Of a stretch of DNA of 64,000 nucleotides, positions 1-11,359 are shown in pieces; position 1 is the first letter of the stretch; each line of letters opens with the position of its first letter. Under the pieces are notes generated by a model, which ran no database searches, had not been told where the DNA came from, and was given only the letters and a program-made list of their open reading frames with translations. The DNA is taken from NCBI GenBank assembly GCA_036346275.1, contig CM070722.1:27923336-27987335 (forward strand). The letters run 5' to 3'. This DNA comes from Otatea glauca (Eukaryota; Streptophyta; Magnoliopsida; Poales; Poaceae). Both the position numbers and the translations under genes were made by a program.

Positions 1-1112
1 TAGACTTAGGGAAAATATTCCTTGGTGCAGTTTACCAAATGATGCATGTCATCCGCAGTCGGCTATTCACTGGACTAGGATCATACACTGTCGATAATGT
101 AGGTGGTCCTCTTTGGTTCATACAAATATGGCTCTATGGCCTCTTTAGTCAATCATTCAAAATTGACTCCTCTTAGCCGACCCCTTTTCCTCGAGAAGGA
201 ACCCTAGAAGGCCAAGAAGTTGAATACAGAGAAAGCCGATCATATGGGGAGAAATACATCCTTTTTTCTGGCAGTGATTCCAAGATTATGGCCGTTGGAG
301 CAAAGAATTTTTTGTTGTTTTTCTTACAGCTGGACCATGAAGACTTACGACAAAACGATTTTTTCAGCTACAAAGAAGCCAATAGTTATTATTGCACGTC
401 TTTTCTACACTTATCAGCCAACAGCGAAGACATGCCTACTAAGACCCTAGAGTTATACAAGATCTTCCTCTCTCCAAGTGTTTTGTCTGTAGGCTTGAAT
501 GCCAAAAAATTGAACATACCAGTCGTCTTACGAATTCTATCATCTGTCACTATATGCTAGACAGCTCAAATTTGGGCAAGTCCCTCCAGATTTCTCATTA
601 TTTAATCGGCTTCAACCAAGAGATCGAGTTAGGCGAGCTTCATCAGCTAAAATTGTTCTTCACATAGTTGATAATCTTCAACTCAAAGACATGCCGTGCT
701 TCTTTCTAAACACTTGGAGGGCAAGGAGCTTCATAGCCTGGTAGTCGGCTATCTCCACGATGTTATATCCAGCAGAAAGAACCATATCGGGAATCAAATT
801 TGAATTTTTCCTAACTTATCAGAGCCGATAGAGAAAACTAACTCCACTAGTAACAATTCGAGCTCTAGCAGCGATGCTAGCTCATCGAGATATACTAACA
901 CAAGCCTTATTATTGTTACTGGCGAGGTATCGACTATCGTAGATCTCTTCGTCAATACCCTCCAAATATTTGAACTATACGGATCAACTTTACTTTTATT
1001 TCACAAACCAAAGCAACAAGAAAGAGACTTGCTACTGGATCATCAGGCATCAACCAGCCGACTAAGAAATCTCATCCCTTTGTCAAAATGGCCCTTAGTG
1101 GATATACATCAG
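1..1112 (+). pseudogene. Plant mobile domain ORF, first part, antisense in the Tat element
   Basis: Frame 3 reads 3-560 with a single in-frame TAG at 174-176. Before the stop is a GGPLWFIQIW segment, the tryptophan-rich signature typical of plant mobile domain proteins (PMD). After a frameshift near 538 the reading continues to a stop at 742-744 with an ARQLKFGQVPP segment, also PMD-like. The remaining bases to 1112 show no clear frame. It lies on the strand opposite to pol, as known for extra antisense ORFs of Tat-clade elements. The large insertion at 1113 separates it from its 3' part at 27701. The family call rests on short motifs seen by eye; function in the element is unknown. Confidence 0.6.
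1108..1112. repeat. Target site duplication ATCAG, left arm of the giant-LTR element
   Basis: ATCAG stands immediately before the TGTGAGACC end at 1113 and is repeated exactly after the TTACA end at 27695. Confidence 0.9.
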
Positions 1113-4100
1113 TGTGAGACCCCGTTCTGATGAACAGGAACCTCCATGTGATTACTGTGCTATTCCTTGGATCAGTAGCTAGCACTCACATGTTTACAAC
1201 AATTGTAATCACAACCATACAATATATAATTACAGCGGAAACTAATATACATAAAGGAAAAGCTACAACTCAGAGATTCAAGCAGCAAAAGAAGCAATAT
1301 CTTGTAGTTTGCCCATCCGACCCGCAGGCAACTGACAAGGCATAAACTCCAGATAGAACACAACGAAGAAGATCCCGCAACCTGCGACGAGAAGAGACTC
1401 GAAGCCTCGCTAACTCATCCACCTAAAATAATAATTAAGCAAGGGTGAGTACTTTACGTACTCAGCAAGACTTGAGCAAAACCTATAATATATGCAGGCC
1501 ATTTCAAAGGAAAGGCTAATACAATTAATTTGCATAAAGCGAAATTGAATTGTAAAACAAGTTATCATATGCAAACGGAATTTATAAAAGCAAGTTGATT
1601 GATAAGAAATATATACAACAGTAAGTAATACTCACAGTCCTCCATGACGTGTGTTCGAATAAACCAAACCATAAGGTCCATCAATGTCAGCCCTTCGACA
1701 TAAAGCAACAGTTGCTAAAACAAGTTCAGAACAAACCCATTTTAGAAAATACCAAGGACTCTAACATTGGGAGGATTTTCCCCAAGTGCCCATAACTGCG
1801 GGCACGGCTAATCGATTAGATCTTACACTCTGCAGAGGTGTACAAATTTACCCACAAGTCATGACCTTTTCTTTTTGCCGCAAGTTTCACGCACCTTGGG
1901 CGTGTGGCCAGAATGTTCATGACGAAAACCTTTACATTATCTAGGTTAACTTTGCATCAGCCCGGGACGTTAAGCCCTCGCCATAGAAACAGAAACACTC
2001 ACCCAAAACCTGGATCCATACACATCACACCCAACACCACGTTTCTGTTCATGGCAAGGTGTACACCGTTGCATTGGTATGTAGAAACCCCTACAAGCAG
2101 ACCTGGAAAGGAATGCCTGTGCAATCTCCCGCTTTCCATAAATACAAAGTTAAACTAGATAACTTAATTGGTTTAAGGATGTCCCATAACAACACTTGTG
2201 GTTGTACGGAAACATGGATCTTCAACATCCCATTTGTTCGGTCCTTAATCCGACACGGGCGATACTCCACCCTACACTACGTGCAAATCCCTCTGCACAT
2301 CCGGCTATTGCCAATAATCGCCTGCGTCAAACCCATAGTTTTATTTTGGGTTTTTAATCAAACTACCAGCAGCCATTTTCCCAAAAAGGACCATTTAGGT
2401 TCCATATAAAACATTTCAGGAAACAATTTTAATCATGATCCTCTGCCCCACAAGAAGCTAAAGCATGGCTAAGCAAGGATAACATGATCGCATATATCCC
2501 ATTTGGCATTAAGTAATGTCTAGCCCTTTTCTATGGTTATCAAGGTTCACATGTGCATAATTATCAAGGAGTTTCATGAGACAACAGGTATATCTACCAG
2601 TACCACAAAATAGCGAATTTACAGAAAGTAAACGCATGCATGAAACAATTTGATGAACAAAAGGAATATAAAATACTGGGATCAATATGGTCAAAGGGGC
2701 GTTTGCTTTGCTTATTTATTGCTTACGACGAAGACGCGGTCGCAGCTGACGGAATCGACGACGGAGGTAGAGACGTCGGATTCTACACGTCGATCAATCG
2801 GAAATATAGCAAATAACAAGCTTTAATAAGGGCAAAAAGAAAACAGACAGCAAATCAAATAAAGATTCACTAGAGAAAACAGGAATGTTTTAGGGTTTAA
2901 ATTATGAATTTCCACATCTTGAGTTCAAGATAAACAAACATTCATATAGTTAATGGCTTTTATTATGAACAAAGTAGGGTTTCTTTTATAGGTTATCTAT
3001 TCTTGAATTACGAATTCAAGAGGCTAAAATTATGATTTATTACATTTATAACTTCGAATTGTAGATGCTAAAATTATTTGGATTAATAAAATTAAGACAT
3101 TAGTTAAAGGATTATGCAAATAGCATTTTAAATTCCTAATTGACTTTGCATAAGAAGAAGTCTTGAATATGTTTGATCTGTTAAGCTAGGTTACTGGATT
3201 TATTTATGGTTTTCAAGAAGGTTCTGGTGATACAAATATATATATATTAACTATGGATTTCATCATTATTACAAAGCTTGCTTATACATATTATGAAGTT
3301 CATGAATCATAATACTTAGTGTTATTTGGGTGACAAGATTTATATGCAGAACACGATGAAATAAGATTATTTCTTCGGAGAAGGATAGAATATACTTTTA
3401 GAACATTTCTAGGCTGATCTCACACTTTTTAGTGTTTAGACGAGACATTATACTCATTGTTGAAAAAGCCTATATGGTATTATAAGGTTATGCTATAAGG
3501 AATCAGATTAGGAGTGTAGTGAATGATTATCACTTAGGGTTATTATACTAACGAAAACTAGACGAAGAACAGCTTGTAAGTTAAATATTTTCCTAGAATA
3601 TGATAGTACATACTCTTAACATCATTTCTACACTATCCCTCATAACATTCTCATTTAGACGAGCTATTCTACAAGCTACTGAAAATGCTTAAGTGTTTCC
3701 ATTATCCAGATAACATAACACTTAGGGCTATGTTGCTAGTTCATTTTATATGCAAACCTCAACAAACGACATTCTTTCTTCAGAACATAGTAGCATGCAT
3801 CTTGTAGAGTATTTCTATGATATTTTCATAAATGTTTGCATTTAGACGAGATATTGTATAAGCCACTGAAAAGGCTTAAGTGTTTCTAACTTTACACGAC
3901 AAAAGTTCGATTTCCGATTTAAGTTTGCGATTACACCTTATAATATAATCTACCGATTTTCCAGGTATTAACAGGGTAGGATCCTAAAATTGTTTTAAAA
4001 CTATTTCCGCGATATTTGGCTTCTATTCGAGATAGTTTCCATATAAGTGATCATTAGGGCCTAACAAGGACTTAATGCAGATTAGCTCAATTATAAGATA

Positions 4101-6733
4101 TTTTTTGCATACTCAGCAAGGGCATTATTTTTCAAGGTTATAGGATTTGGTTTTGTCAAATTTGAAGTTAGTTTGAGGAAGTTATGACTATTTGGATTAT
4201 ACAAGCATTGAAATTTCAACTACTAAATATTTACTGTTTCCTATGGTAATCCTTATACATTTTTATATATCCGGGATCCTTGCGATGTCAGGAGTATAAC
4301 AAAACTGGTTTGGTGCTTATTTGAATTCATTTGATCCATATTTCAACTATTCAATTTTCAATGCAAGAGAAGCTTCTCATGCTCACCTTTTTAATACAAA
4401 CTGAGTTCAATCTTGGATACTTTTGCAGAAATGGAACATTTACAGTCACAGGGACATGTGAGAACAATTTCATGATTTTAGAAGCTATAATTTGCATAGC
4501 TACTATATGTTACATAAAAGGGACTTTAAACAAACTTGCTTGAAATAATTTGAACTACAGTGATCATCTAAATTCTGTTACATATTCCAAATCCTTATGG
4601 CTTAATTCAAATTTAGAAACTTATTTCATCTTATTTTAGATTTCTTTTATATAAGTTATGTATATTTGAGTTTTTAGTGTATTGAATGTACCCTTTAATA
4701 GAAAGTAGCTCAAACATAAATGAAATTAAAATATTTTTATATATTTGAACTTCTGGAAGCATAAGGATTCCATCAAAATTGATTTCATTCAATTCTAAGT
4801 TTATCTGCAGAATTTTTATACGAAGCATATCTTTAGGCCTTTTATTCAAATTTGAATTTCAAATTCACCCGGTGAAGATTTTCAAATTTTTATTGCATAT
4901 TCTGATGGTACCTGATTTTACATGAATATAGAAATTCATTTCACTAATTTTGGAGTTATATGCAAAAGTTACAAGTGATTGAATTATTTCGGGTATACTA
5001 AATCAGGAAAAATTGAAAATACGCTTTCTATATAGAGATGGCATATTTTACCGGTTTGACTGGCTTCTTCTCACGCCACTGACGACTAGGGCCCGGGGGT
5101 CAGTGAGACAGGGCAGAGGAGGCGCTAGGGCACGACGGCGACGGCGTTCCGGCGGGGTTCCAGCGAAGGCGAGGGCACCATGAGCTTTAGTCAATCACCC
5201 CGCACCTGATGGTGGGGTCGATCACTTCCAGCAATGGTCGGAGCGGGCTGCCACCGTGAGCCAGCGGCGGAAGGAAGGGCGGCTCGCCAGGGAAGAAGAA
5301 AAAGTGAGTCTCCGGCCGAATCGGTAACGTGATGAGCATCAGTGGGTCACCTGAGCTCCATTTTGGCGGTTGGTTCGTTCAGAGAAGTGACGAGTTGGGC
5401 CGCCACCGTGCGACCGGAGTTGGGGAAGAAGAAGTCAGTGCGGCGGCGTTGCGGGCAAAGGAAGCTGAAATCGACAGGTTGGAGAAGCTCAGGAGGCCGC
5501 AGTGAAGCTCCATGACGAATGGATTCCAAGAATTCTTAATGAATTGGCTTGAATCGGTTTTCCCTCCACTTTTTGCTTGCGGCGACAAAGAGCTGACAGC
5601 GTTGAACTTGGCAGCGATTTGGAGAAGATGATCAGGCTGTGAGGTTCCTGGAAGGCGCGCAAGGAGATGCAGCAGCCGAGCTCTTCACTCACTCCACTGA
5701 AGAAATTTGGTCTGAGGATTGCTTGACTTCCTTGTTCTTCTTTGCTTGCTCGCTTCTCTGGAATGAGCTAAGCTCATGTGAGGGAGTGGATGAAAGTCTG
5801 AGCTTTGCTTTGGCGTGAGAAGATTCAATGGCTGGCTAGCTCTGCGTTTGACTCACAAGGCCTGAGGCTTGCTGGAATTTGATGGAAGGGTCAGGACTAG
5901 CGAGGTGTCTCCAAAGAACAGGAGGTGAGATGGCTCTGGACAAACTAGTACTCACATTAAAACGCCCAACAATTCGAGTTGAAAAATTGTGAAACTTTTT
6001 TACCATGGTCTACTAGGAGTTGTTAGCTTCCAGTACAATTTTGGGACGAAAATACCACATGGATAATTAAATACAATTCTGACACTGTGCACTGCTCGGT
6101 ATTTTGATTTCGGATTTTGATTTAATTAAAGGTGAAAAAATTATTATTTGTTTTTAAAACTTTTCTTAGTCGTTTGTTTTGGGTTAATAATGTCTGTATA
6201 AAAATTTCAAGTCAAAATATGGTGCAATTATGTTACAAAAATTCTGACATATTAATTTTCAGATTTTTAAGGTCTCTGTTTTTTAATTTTAAAAGGCCTT
6301 AAATTACATTATTAATTCCTGATATTTTTACCAGAGGTAAATATTGACTTAAGGATATTATGGTAAATTTTTCAGGAGCAGATGAGTTTCTAAATTTTAT
6401 AATAAATCTGTCCTTGCATTATTTGGAGGTCAAAGGGATGTCCTTTCAACTATTTAATACTTTCTTATGTATTAAAATTTATTTGTTGGCTAAACTCATC
6501 CACTGCATGCTTGAAGTTACCATGGTAAATTTTTCTAACTTTTACTTTTACCATTTCACCATTTTACCATTTTACCATTTCCCATTTACTAATTCTATTT
6601 GTTGGATTTCCATACAATACAAAAATCCAAAGAAATTCAAATAAGAACCAATGAAGCCAATAAAACTCATAAATAAATATTTTCAAATTTAAAATATTTA
6701 TTTTTATATTACTTTATTTTTTGGGATGTTACA
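1113..6733 (-). repeat. Giant LTR, left copy (5621 bp)
   Basis: Minus-strand sense LTR, here the 3' LTR of the element. It contains an AT-rich portion (2800-5050), a GC-rich island (about 5060-5950) with no conserved ORF, and a TA-rich 5' end (6000-6733). Conserved modules shared with other LTRs of the window are the hairpin near 1444-1465, the palindrome CTCTGCAGAG at 1828-1837 and the CTTTGACCATATTGAT block at about 2678-2697. Compared with the right copy it retains about 335 extra bases between roughly 5731 and 6065. A length of 5.6 kb is far above most plant LTRs. Confidence 0.88.
6545..6588. repeat. Short tandem repeat based on ACCATTTT
   Basis: Several units of ACCATTTT or ACCATTTC stand in the left LTR. 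The right LTR copy near 27525-27545 has one unit fewer, a simple slippage difference between the two LTRs. Confidence 0.7.
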
Positions 6734-6736
6734 AAT

Positions 6737-6747
6737 CTACCCCCCTT
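6737..6747 (-). other. Polypurine tract of the giant-LTR element
   Basis: Minus strand reads AAGGGGGGTAG directly before the LTR start TGTAACATCCC. The sequence before it (ATCTCGAGGACGAGATT) is nearly the same as that before the tract of the Tekay element at 45396-45406. This would prime plus-strand DNA synthesis. Confidence 0.85.
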
Positions 6748-7879
6748 ACAAAAATCTCGTCCTCGAGATTTGCAAGGACTAAATGGGTTTACGAAATTGT
6801 TCCTCAAAAGTGATCTTGTTGTTTCCTCGTCTTATCTTTAATGTAGGTGCTTCACTGGAACTTCGTCTTGTGACTCCGAGTTAATGTGCTGAGAATAGAG
6901 GAGGCTTCTATTTGGGTTTTGCGTAGCAGATAAGGGATATTATTATATATCTCTTTTGATTAAATATCTAGGATTGTTAATAAGGATGATCAAATTTAGA
7001 GAATAGCACTTAATATGCTTAGGATACTTGAGGTGAAAGAATAGATGTATTGTCATTAAATTTATTTGGAAAGAACCAAATGTTATCATCAAGGAACGAT
7101 ATTTGAATACAACGGTTGATCTGTATAGTCAACATTAGTTGATGAGATTAGTTGAGAATGAATGTCATTCGAAGTTGTCTTTAGATTGAAAACAAGGTAA
7201 AGATAACTCAAGGACTTGGGTTGAGGTAGGAGGATTATAAAATGATCTTGATGATTTAATTCGTTTGGTCATCTCGGTAAACATAGGGTTTTGATTTTCT
7301 TTGTATTTGGCAATTATGAAGGAATATAATGTACAGAGTCAAAAGGGTTGATTGCAGGAATTGACTACATAAAGGACGTATTCAATATTACATTAAGTGT
7401 CGGGTGTAATTACATAAGGAAGATGATTACATTTAAAGCCTGACATCGAGGCAGGAGTTGTTCTGGGTACTTGATATTTCCTAGATCCTCGAGATAGCTT
7501 GGAAATTACTGATGCCTTCCTTGACGAGGTGGCGTAAAATTTTTCTTGGGTAGATGTTGGCGAAGTGTTCAAGTTCTTCTTGGTTGATGCAGGTGACGTT
7601 GTCCATCTTATTCGAAACAACAGAAAGGTTATTCGCTGATGTTATAACACAGGTGGAAGGTTTATCGAGTAATGATTAAAGATGAAAATTGAAAGTTTAG
7701 TACTTGACCTTTTATCGGCCATTTGGGTAGACTAAGTTAAGACATATTTTGATGAGAGTTCAATTAGATTTATAAGGCAACATTTCGCTTATCAAATTAT
7801 TACTTTAAGATTAGTTTCTATATGAACTTTTGGTTGACTTCAAGTAGATCTAAAGAGGACAAGATGATTTCAAGTTAAT
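6748..7879. other. Non-coding internal region, 3' of the zinc-knuckle ORF
   Basis: AT-rich stretch on the 3' side of the ORF. A 75-codon frame near 7393-7620 has no recognisable domain and I do not call it. No reverse transcriptase or integrase motifs in any frame. Confidence 0.6.
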
Positions 7880-9130
7880 CTAAAGTCTGGTAGAAACTGT
7901 ATTTATGAGAGATGTACCTGGCATTGTGTTAGGTATGCCATGATTAATGTCTTGAGTTGGAGTAAATGTGGAGATAGGTGCTTGTTGGCCTTGAGGTTGT
8001 CCTTGCGGCTGTTGCTTGGCTTCATGGGGTTGAGAACGAGGTGGATTTTGCTTCTTCTTTGGGCACTTGTTGGCATAATGTCCACATTCACCACAGCAAA
8101 AGCAAGTAACATTGATTGCCTGTTTTTGAGCACCAGATGGCTGTTCACTGGCGTTGTTGGAGGAATGAACAAATGATGGTTGAAATTGAGGGTGGAGTTG
8201 AGCAGAATTCTTTTTGGGGCAAGCGTCTTCATTCAAGCGCCTCTTCTTTAACTGATTCTTCAGGCAACCTGTTTTAGATTTTATTCTTCCTACTCTTGGA
8301 GTTATAATCTTGACTGATGTGACTTTTGGCATGACTATAGTTGCAGGAAATATTTGTTCTTCTTGTGGGTATCGCTTAGCAAGATGACCCTTCTTGTGAC
8401 AGTTGAAGCACTCACGCTTTTCTCGTGGTGTTTTGTTGGGTATAATTGGATGCTCAATACTATCTTCCTTTTTAATCTCAACTTGTCTATTGTTAGGACA
8501 TTCCCTTGCCCAATGACCTTCTTCATCACACAAGAAACATGCTGATGGCGATGGCCATTTATTACTTCCTGGATGAAGGCGATCAAGGTCTATGTGTTGC
8601 TTCTTTAACTCCTTAGGCAATATTTTCTGTGTAGCTAGTTTTTCCCTTTTGATTGCCAAATCTTGAGCAACTAAAGCCCGAAATTTCTCTCGCTGATGCT
8701 GAATTGCATTGGTAACAATCGGATCTAGGGGACATTGAGCTGGGCAATGATCTTGTCCTTCACAAAGATAACAAGTGATATTGCTCATGGGACATTTTCT
8801 AGGAGAATGATTTCCTTCACAGCTAGAACAATTGATTGCATGTTCATCAGCAGTATGTCCTATTTCTCCACAGCGAATGCAAGTACGATCTTCAGATTGG
8901 TTGGGTTGACAACACTTCAAAGAACATCGTTTAGGTGTTGAGTAAGATGCAGGAGTAGGTTTTTGATCTAAACCATTTCCTTTTCTGATGAGAATTGCGT
9001 CAAGGTTGGAGTTGTTCTGTACTGGATGTTGGGAATTCGGTTGGACCAAGGTAGGATTATCATTTGATGGTTGAAAGCTTAGCATGGCTTCGCTTTCCAA
9101 GATTTTGCCGAGGGATCTTGTCACAGGCAT
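7880..9130 (-). CDS. Zinc-knuckle protein (six CCHC-type motifs) of the giant-LTR element
   Basis: An intact 416-residue ORF and the only long frame of the internal region. Six zinc-knuckle-like motifs are seen: residues 84-97 (last ligand His), 101-113 (one residue shorter than standard), 120-133, 198-211, 241-254 (last Cys replaced by Tyr) and 343-356. Between them lie basic and glutamine/proline-rich linkers, with a Pro/Gln-rich C-terminus (357-395). Only about 80 residues precede the first knuckle, so there is no room for a normal Gag capsid domain. Single CCHC knuckles are common in retroelement nucleocapsids and bind RNA; a set of six resembles cellular nucleic-acid-binding proteins more. 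I infer RNA binding or packaging of the element transcript. The start ATG is the first in frame; no splice evidence was found. Confidence 0.8.
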   Translation of the reverse strand: MPVTRSLGKILESEAMLSFQPSNDNPTLVQPNSQHPVQNNSNLDAILIRKGNGLDQKPTPASYSTPKRCSLKCCQPNQSEDRTCIRCGEIGHTADEHAINCSSCEGNHSPRKCPMSNITCYLCEGQDHCPAQCPLDPIVTNAIQHQREKFRALVAQDLAIKREKLATQKILPKELKKQHIDLDRLHPGSNKWPSPSACFLCDEEGHWARECPNNRQVEIKKEDSIEHPIIPNKTPREKRECFNCHKKGHLAKRYPQEEQIFPATIVMPKVTSVKIITPRVGRIKSKTGCLKNQLKKRRLNEDACPKKNSAQLHPQFQPSFVHSSNNASEQPSGAQKQAINVTCFCCGECGHYANKCPKKKQNPPRSQPHEAKQQPQGQPQGQQAPISTFTPTQDINHGIPNTMPGTSLINTVSTRL

Positions 9131-11347
9131 CCTGCAACAATGATTATTAGGAAAAAGTTATTTAGATGGAATTCTGTCGATTTTCACAAAGTGAATGAGG
9201 AGTGCTAGCAATTTACACCGAGAATCTTTAGCAAAAGTAAGCTAACTTAAGGAGAGGTACACCGTATGTTAAAACGTTTGAGACGACTGGAAGAATACAT
9301 CTCAACTAGAGTTACTTGGGAAGGGCTGAAGGTCGATTATAAAGGCTGAAAAACTCATTACTTTTTGCGGATGCATTAATGGGTTGTGCCGCAGGTGTCT
9401 TCAAGATGTTGAAATTGGGAGGATATGGTTAGATGAAAGTTATCCATTTTACAAAGTAACATTCTGTTCATTAAAATATTATTTTGTGAATAGCCTATAT
9501 ATGGATTAGGTGATTGCCAGTTAGTTTATAAGGCAAGTTTCATTTATTAAAACATTGTTTCAAGGTTGGTTATTAGTAGTTATTAGTTCATAAGGCAACT
9601 TTTCGTTCCTTAAAATTTTCTTATTAAATAAGGGTTGACACATCGTAAATTTCAACCTAATGGTTTAATAATTACGAGAGTAACCCAGAAAACAATACAA
9701 AAGATCTACAACAAAATTTTAACAACACAGTAAAATTATATATGCATTCAACTTAGTATATGGGAGGGGTACCTAAGGTTTTTCTTCTCTTAGCCTAATC
9801 GTATGTATTTATGTTCAAGAGGTTGACGTAGAATAATATGCACTTTAGATAATACTTTCTTGTATAGTAGGCTATTCGGTGACGAGTTTCTTTTAACATT
9901 TGCTCCATTTGCTGATGTTAGTAATCCAAAGCTTCTATGAAGTCGGTGAAGTTATGATTCTTTGCTACTTCCATCTTCTTAAAGTTATTACGCGAACGTC
10001 ATGATGTTGTTGACTTACTACCAGAATTACTTTCAAAACAATTTGTCGGTAGTTTTTATTAAGCATAAGGAGAGAACTCCTTCTAGAAAGAATAACTAGA
10101 AGCGAAGAAAGAAAGCTCTACAAAGAAGAAATGGGTATATGAAATATCCATTAAAAGGGAAGAGTACACAAATAAGGAAACTAAATCTTACAAATGGAAA
10201 AAGAATATATCTACAACTAATGCTGCTCTTTTATATTCCTATTAAAAAATAGGATTTTCAATTTTTTTTCCAGATTTCCTTTTGACAACCATTCCAAGGT
10301 TTCTATTTAGAAAACAAGACTTTTCGGTTTTTCTAGTTCTATTTTAGTGACCCTTCTAAGGTTTTTATTCAGAAGTATATAACTTCTCGGGCTCTAGTTC
10401 ATTTTCATGGTATATAATCTAGATAAGGTAATGAGGTGAATTTCGCGGCATGGTCAAGAGTTATTATTGGGAACAATTAGGTTTTAACTAGCCTAAATCA
10501 GCTTATGTAAGTTGGCGATTAATTGCATCTCGGCCTTGGTTTATTTATGAATGGAGCGGTTTCAAGTAAAGCTGGAAGTAGTAATGGAGACTATATTACT
10601 AATCTTGATGAGGCTTGATTTTGAGAAAATGACCAAAAGATTACACAGATGAGAAGTCTACAGAAAGAAAGGATAAGTTTATAACGAGTTCTATAGAAGG
10701 AAGAGATAATTTATTTTATGAGTTCCTATTTATCCTATGGGTTAGGTTTTCCATATTCATACCTAAGGGTAATTTATTGTGAAACTTTAACCTAAAGGTT
10801 AAGTTCACACATAAATCACCCGGGCAAACAAAATAAAAACCAATCCACAATAGCAAGAGAAAGACACCACATAAAAAACGTTTTATATAACTCTGAGTGG
10901 AATAACATGCCACGTATAAGGGTTCCTTTCCTTACGAAGAACCTAATATACTCTAATCTTCTGCATTTCACTGTTGGACGATGTTGTCCCTTCATGAAGT
11001 AGGACCTTTGTACTCTACTTCTACTCCGACGAAGGTAGTGAAGCGTTGTCTACTTCTTGAGATTGTTGGCGTAGACATTGCGGTCTTCGTCGGCTAGCAT
11101 GAAGGATGGTAGCGACATGCCCCAACATCTTCAAAAGCCAATAGCGAAAACAAACTATTTTTGAGGAAAGAGGAGTTTGTTTACAAATCAAATTGGAAGT
11201 AGTGGTAAGGATAAGAACTTGAGAATGAGGAGAGAATAGCAAAGCCTACATTTTGCAAATACAGTAGCTTTTGGAAATAAGATTTTGAACTTACTTATTC
11301 CAAAGCTAACGACCATTCTATCTAGGGTTTATCCTACAGTCAGTATA
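9131..11347. other. Long leader of the giant-LTR element, no gene recognised
   Basis: About 2.2 kb between the zinc-knuckle ORF and the primer-binding site. Frames of 65-73 codons at 10716-10913 and 11021-11242 show no domain. The first 45 or so bases after the primer site match the leader of the Tekay element, a likely packaging or dimerisation region. Confidence 0.55.
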
Positions 11348-11359
11348 GCTCTGATACCA
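11348..11359 (-). other. Primer-binding site, initiator-Met tRNA type
   Basis: Minus strand reads TGGTATCAGAGC a few bases after the LTR end at 11364, complementary to the 3' end of plant initiator methionine tRNA as used by many plant retrotransposons. Confidence 0.88.

Noticed and set aside
1904..2409. Two frames of 84 and 116 codons in the giant LTR, repeated at 12155-12660
   Set aside because: They recur only because the LTR is duplicated; they overlap each other and have no domain. The first continues through non-coding modules shared with other LTRs.
5347..5692. Overlapping minus-strand frames in the GC island, repeated at 26651-27071
   Set aside because: Repetition is due to LTR duplication; three overlapping frames of equal length suggest composition only, although a leader peptide cannot be excluded.
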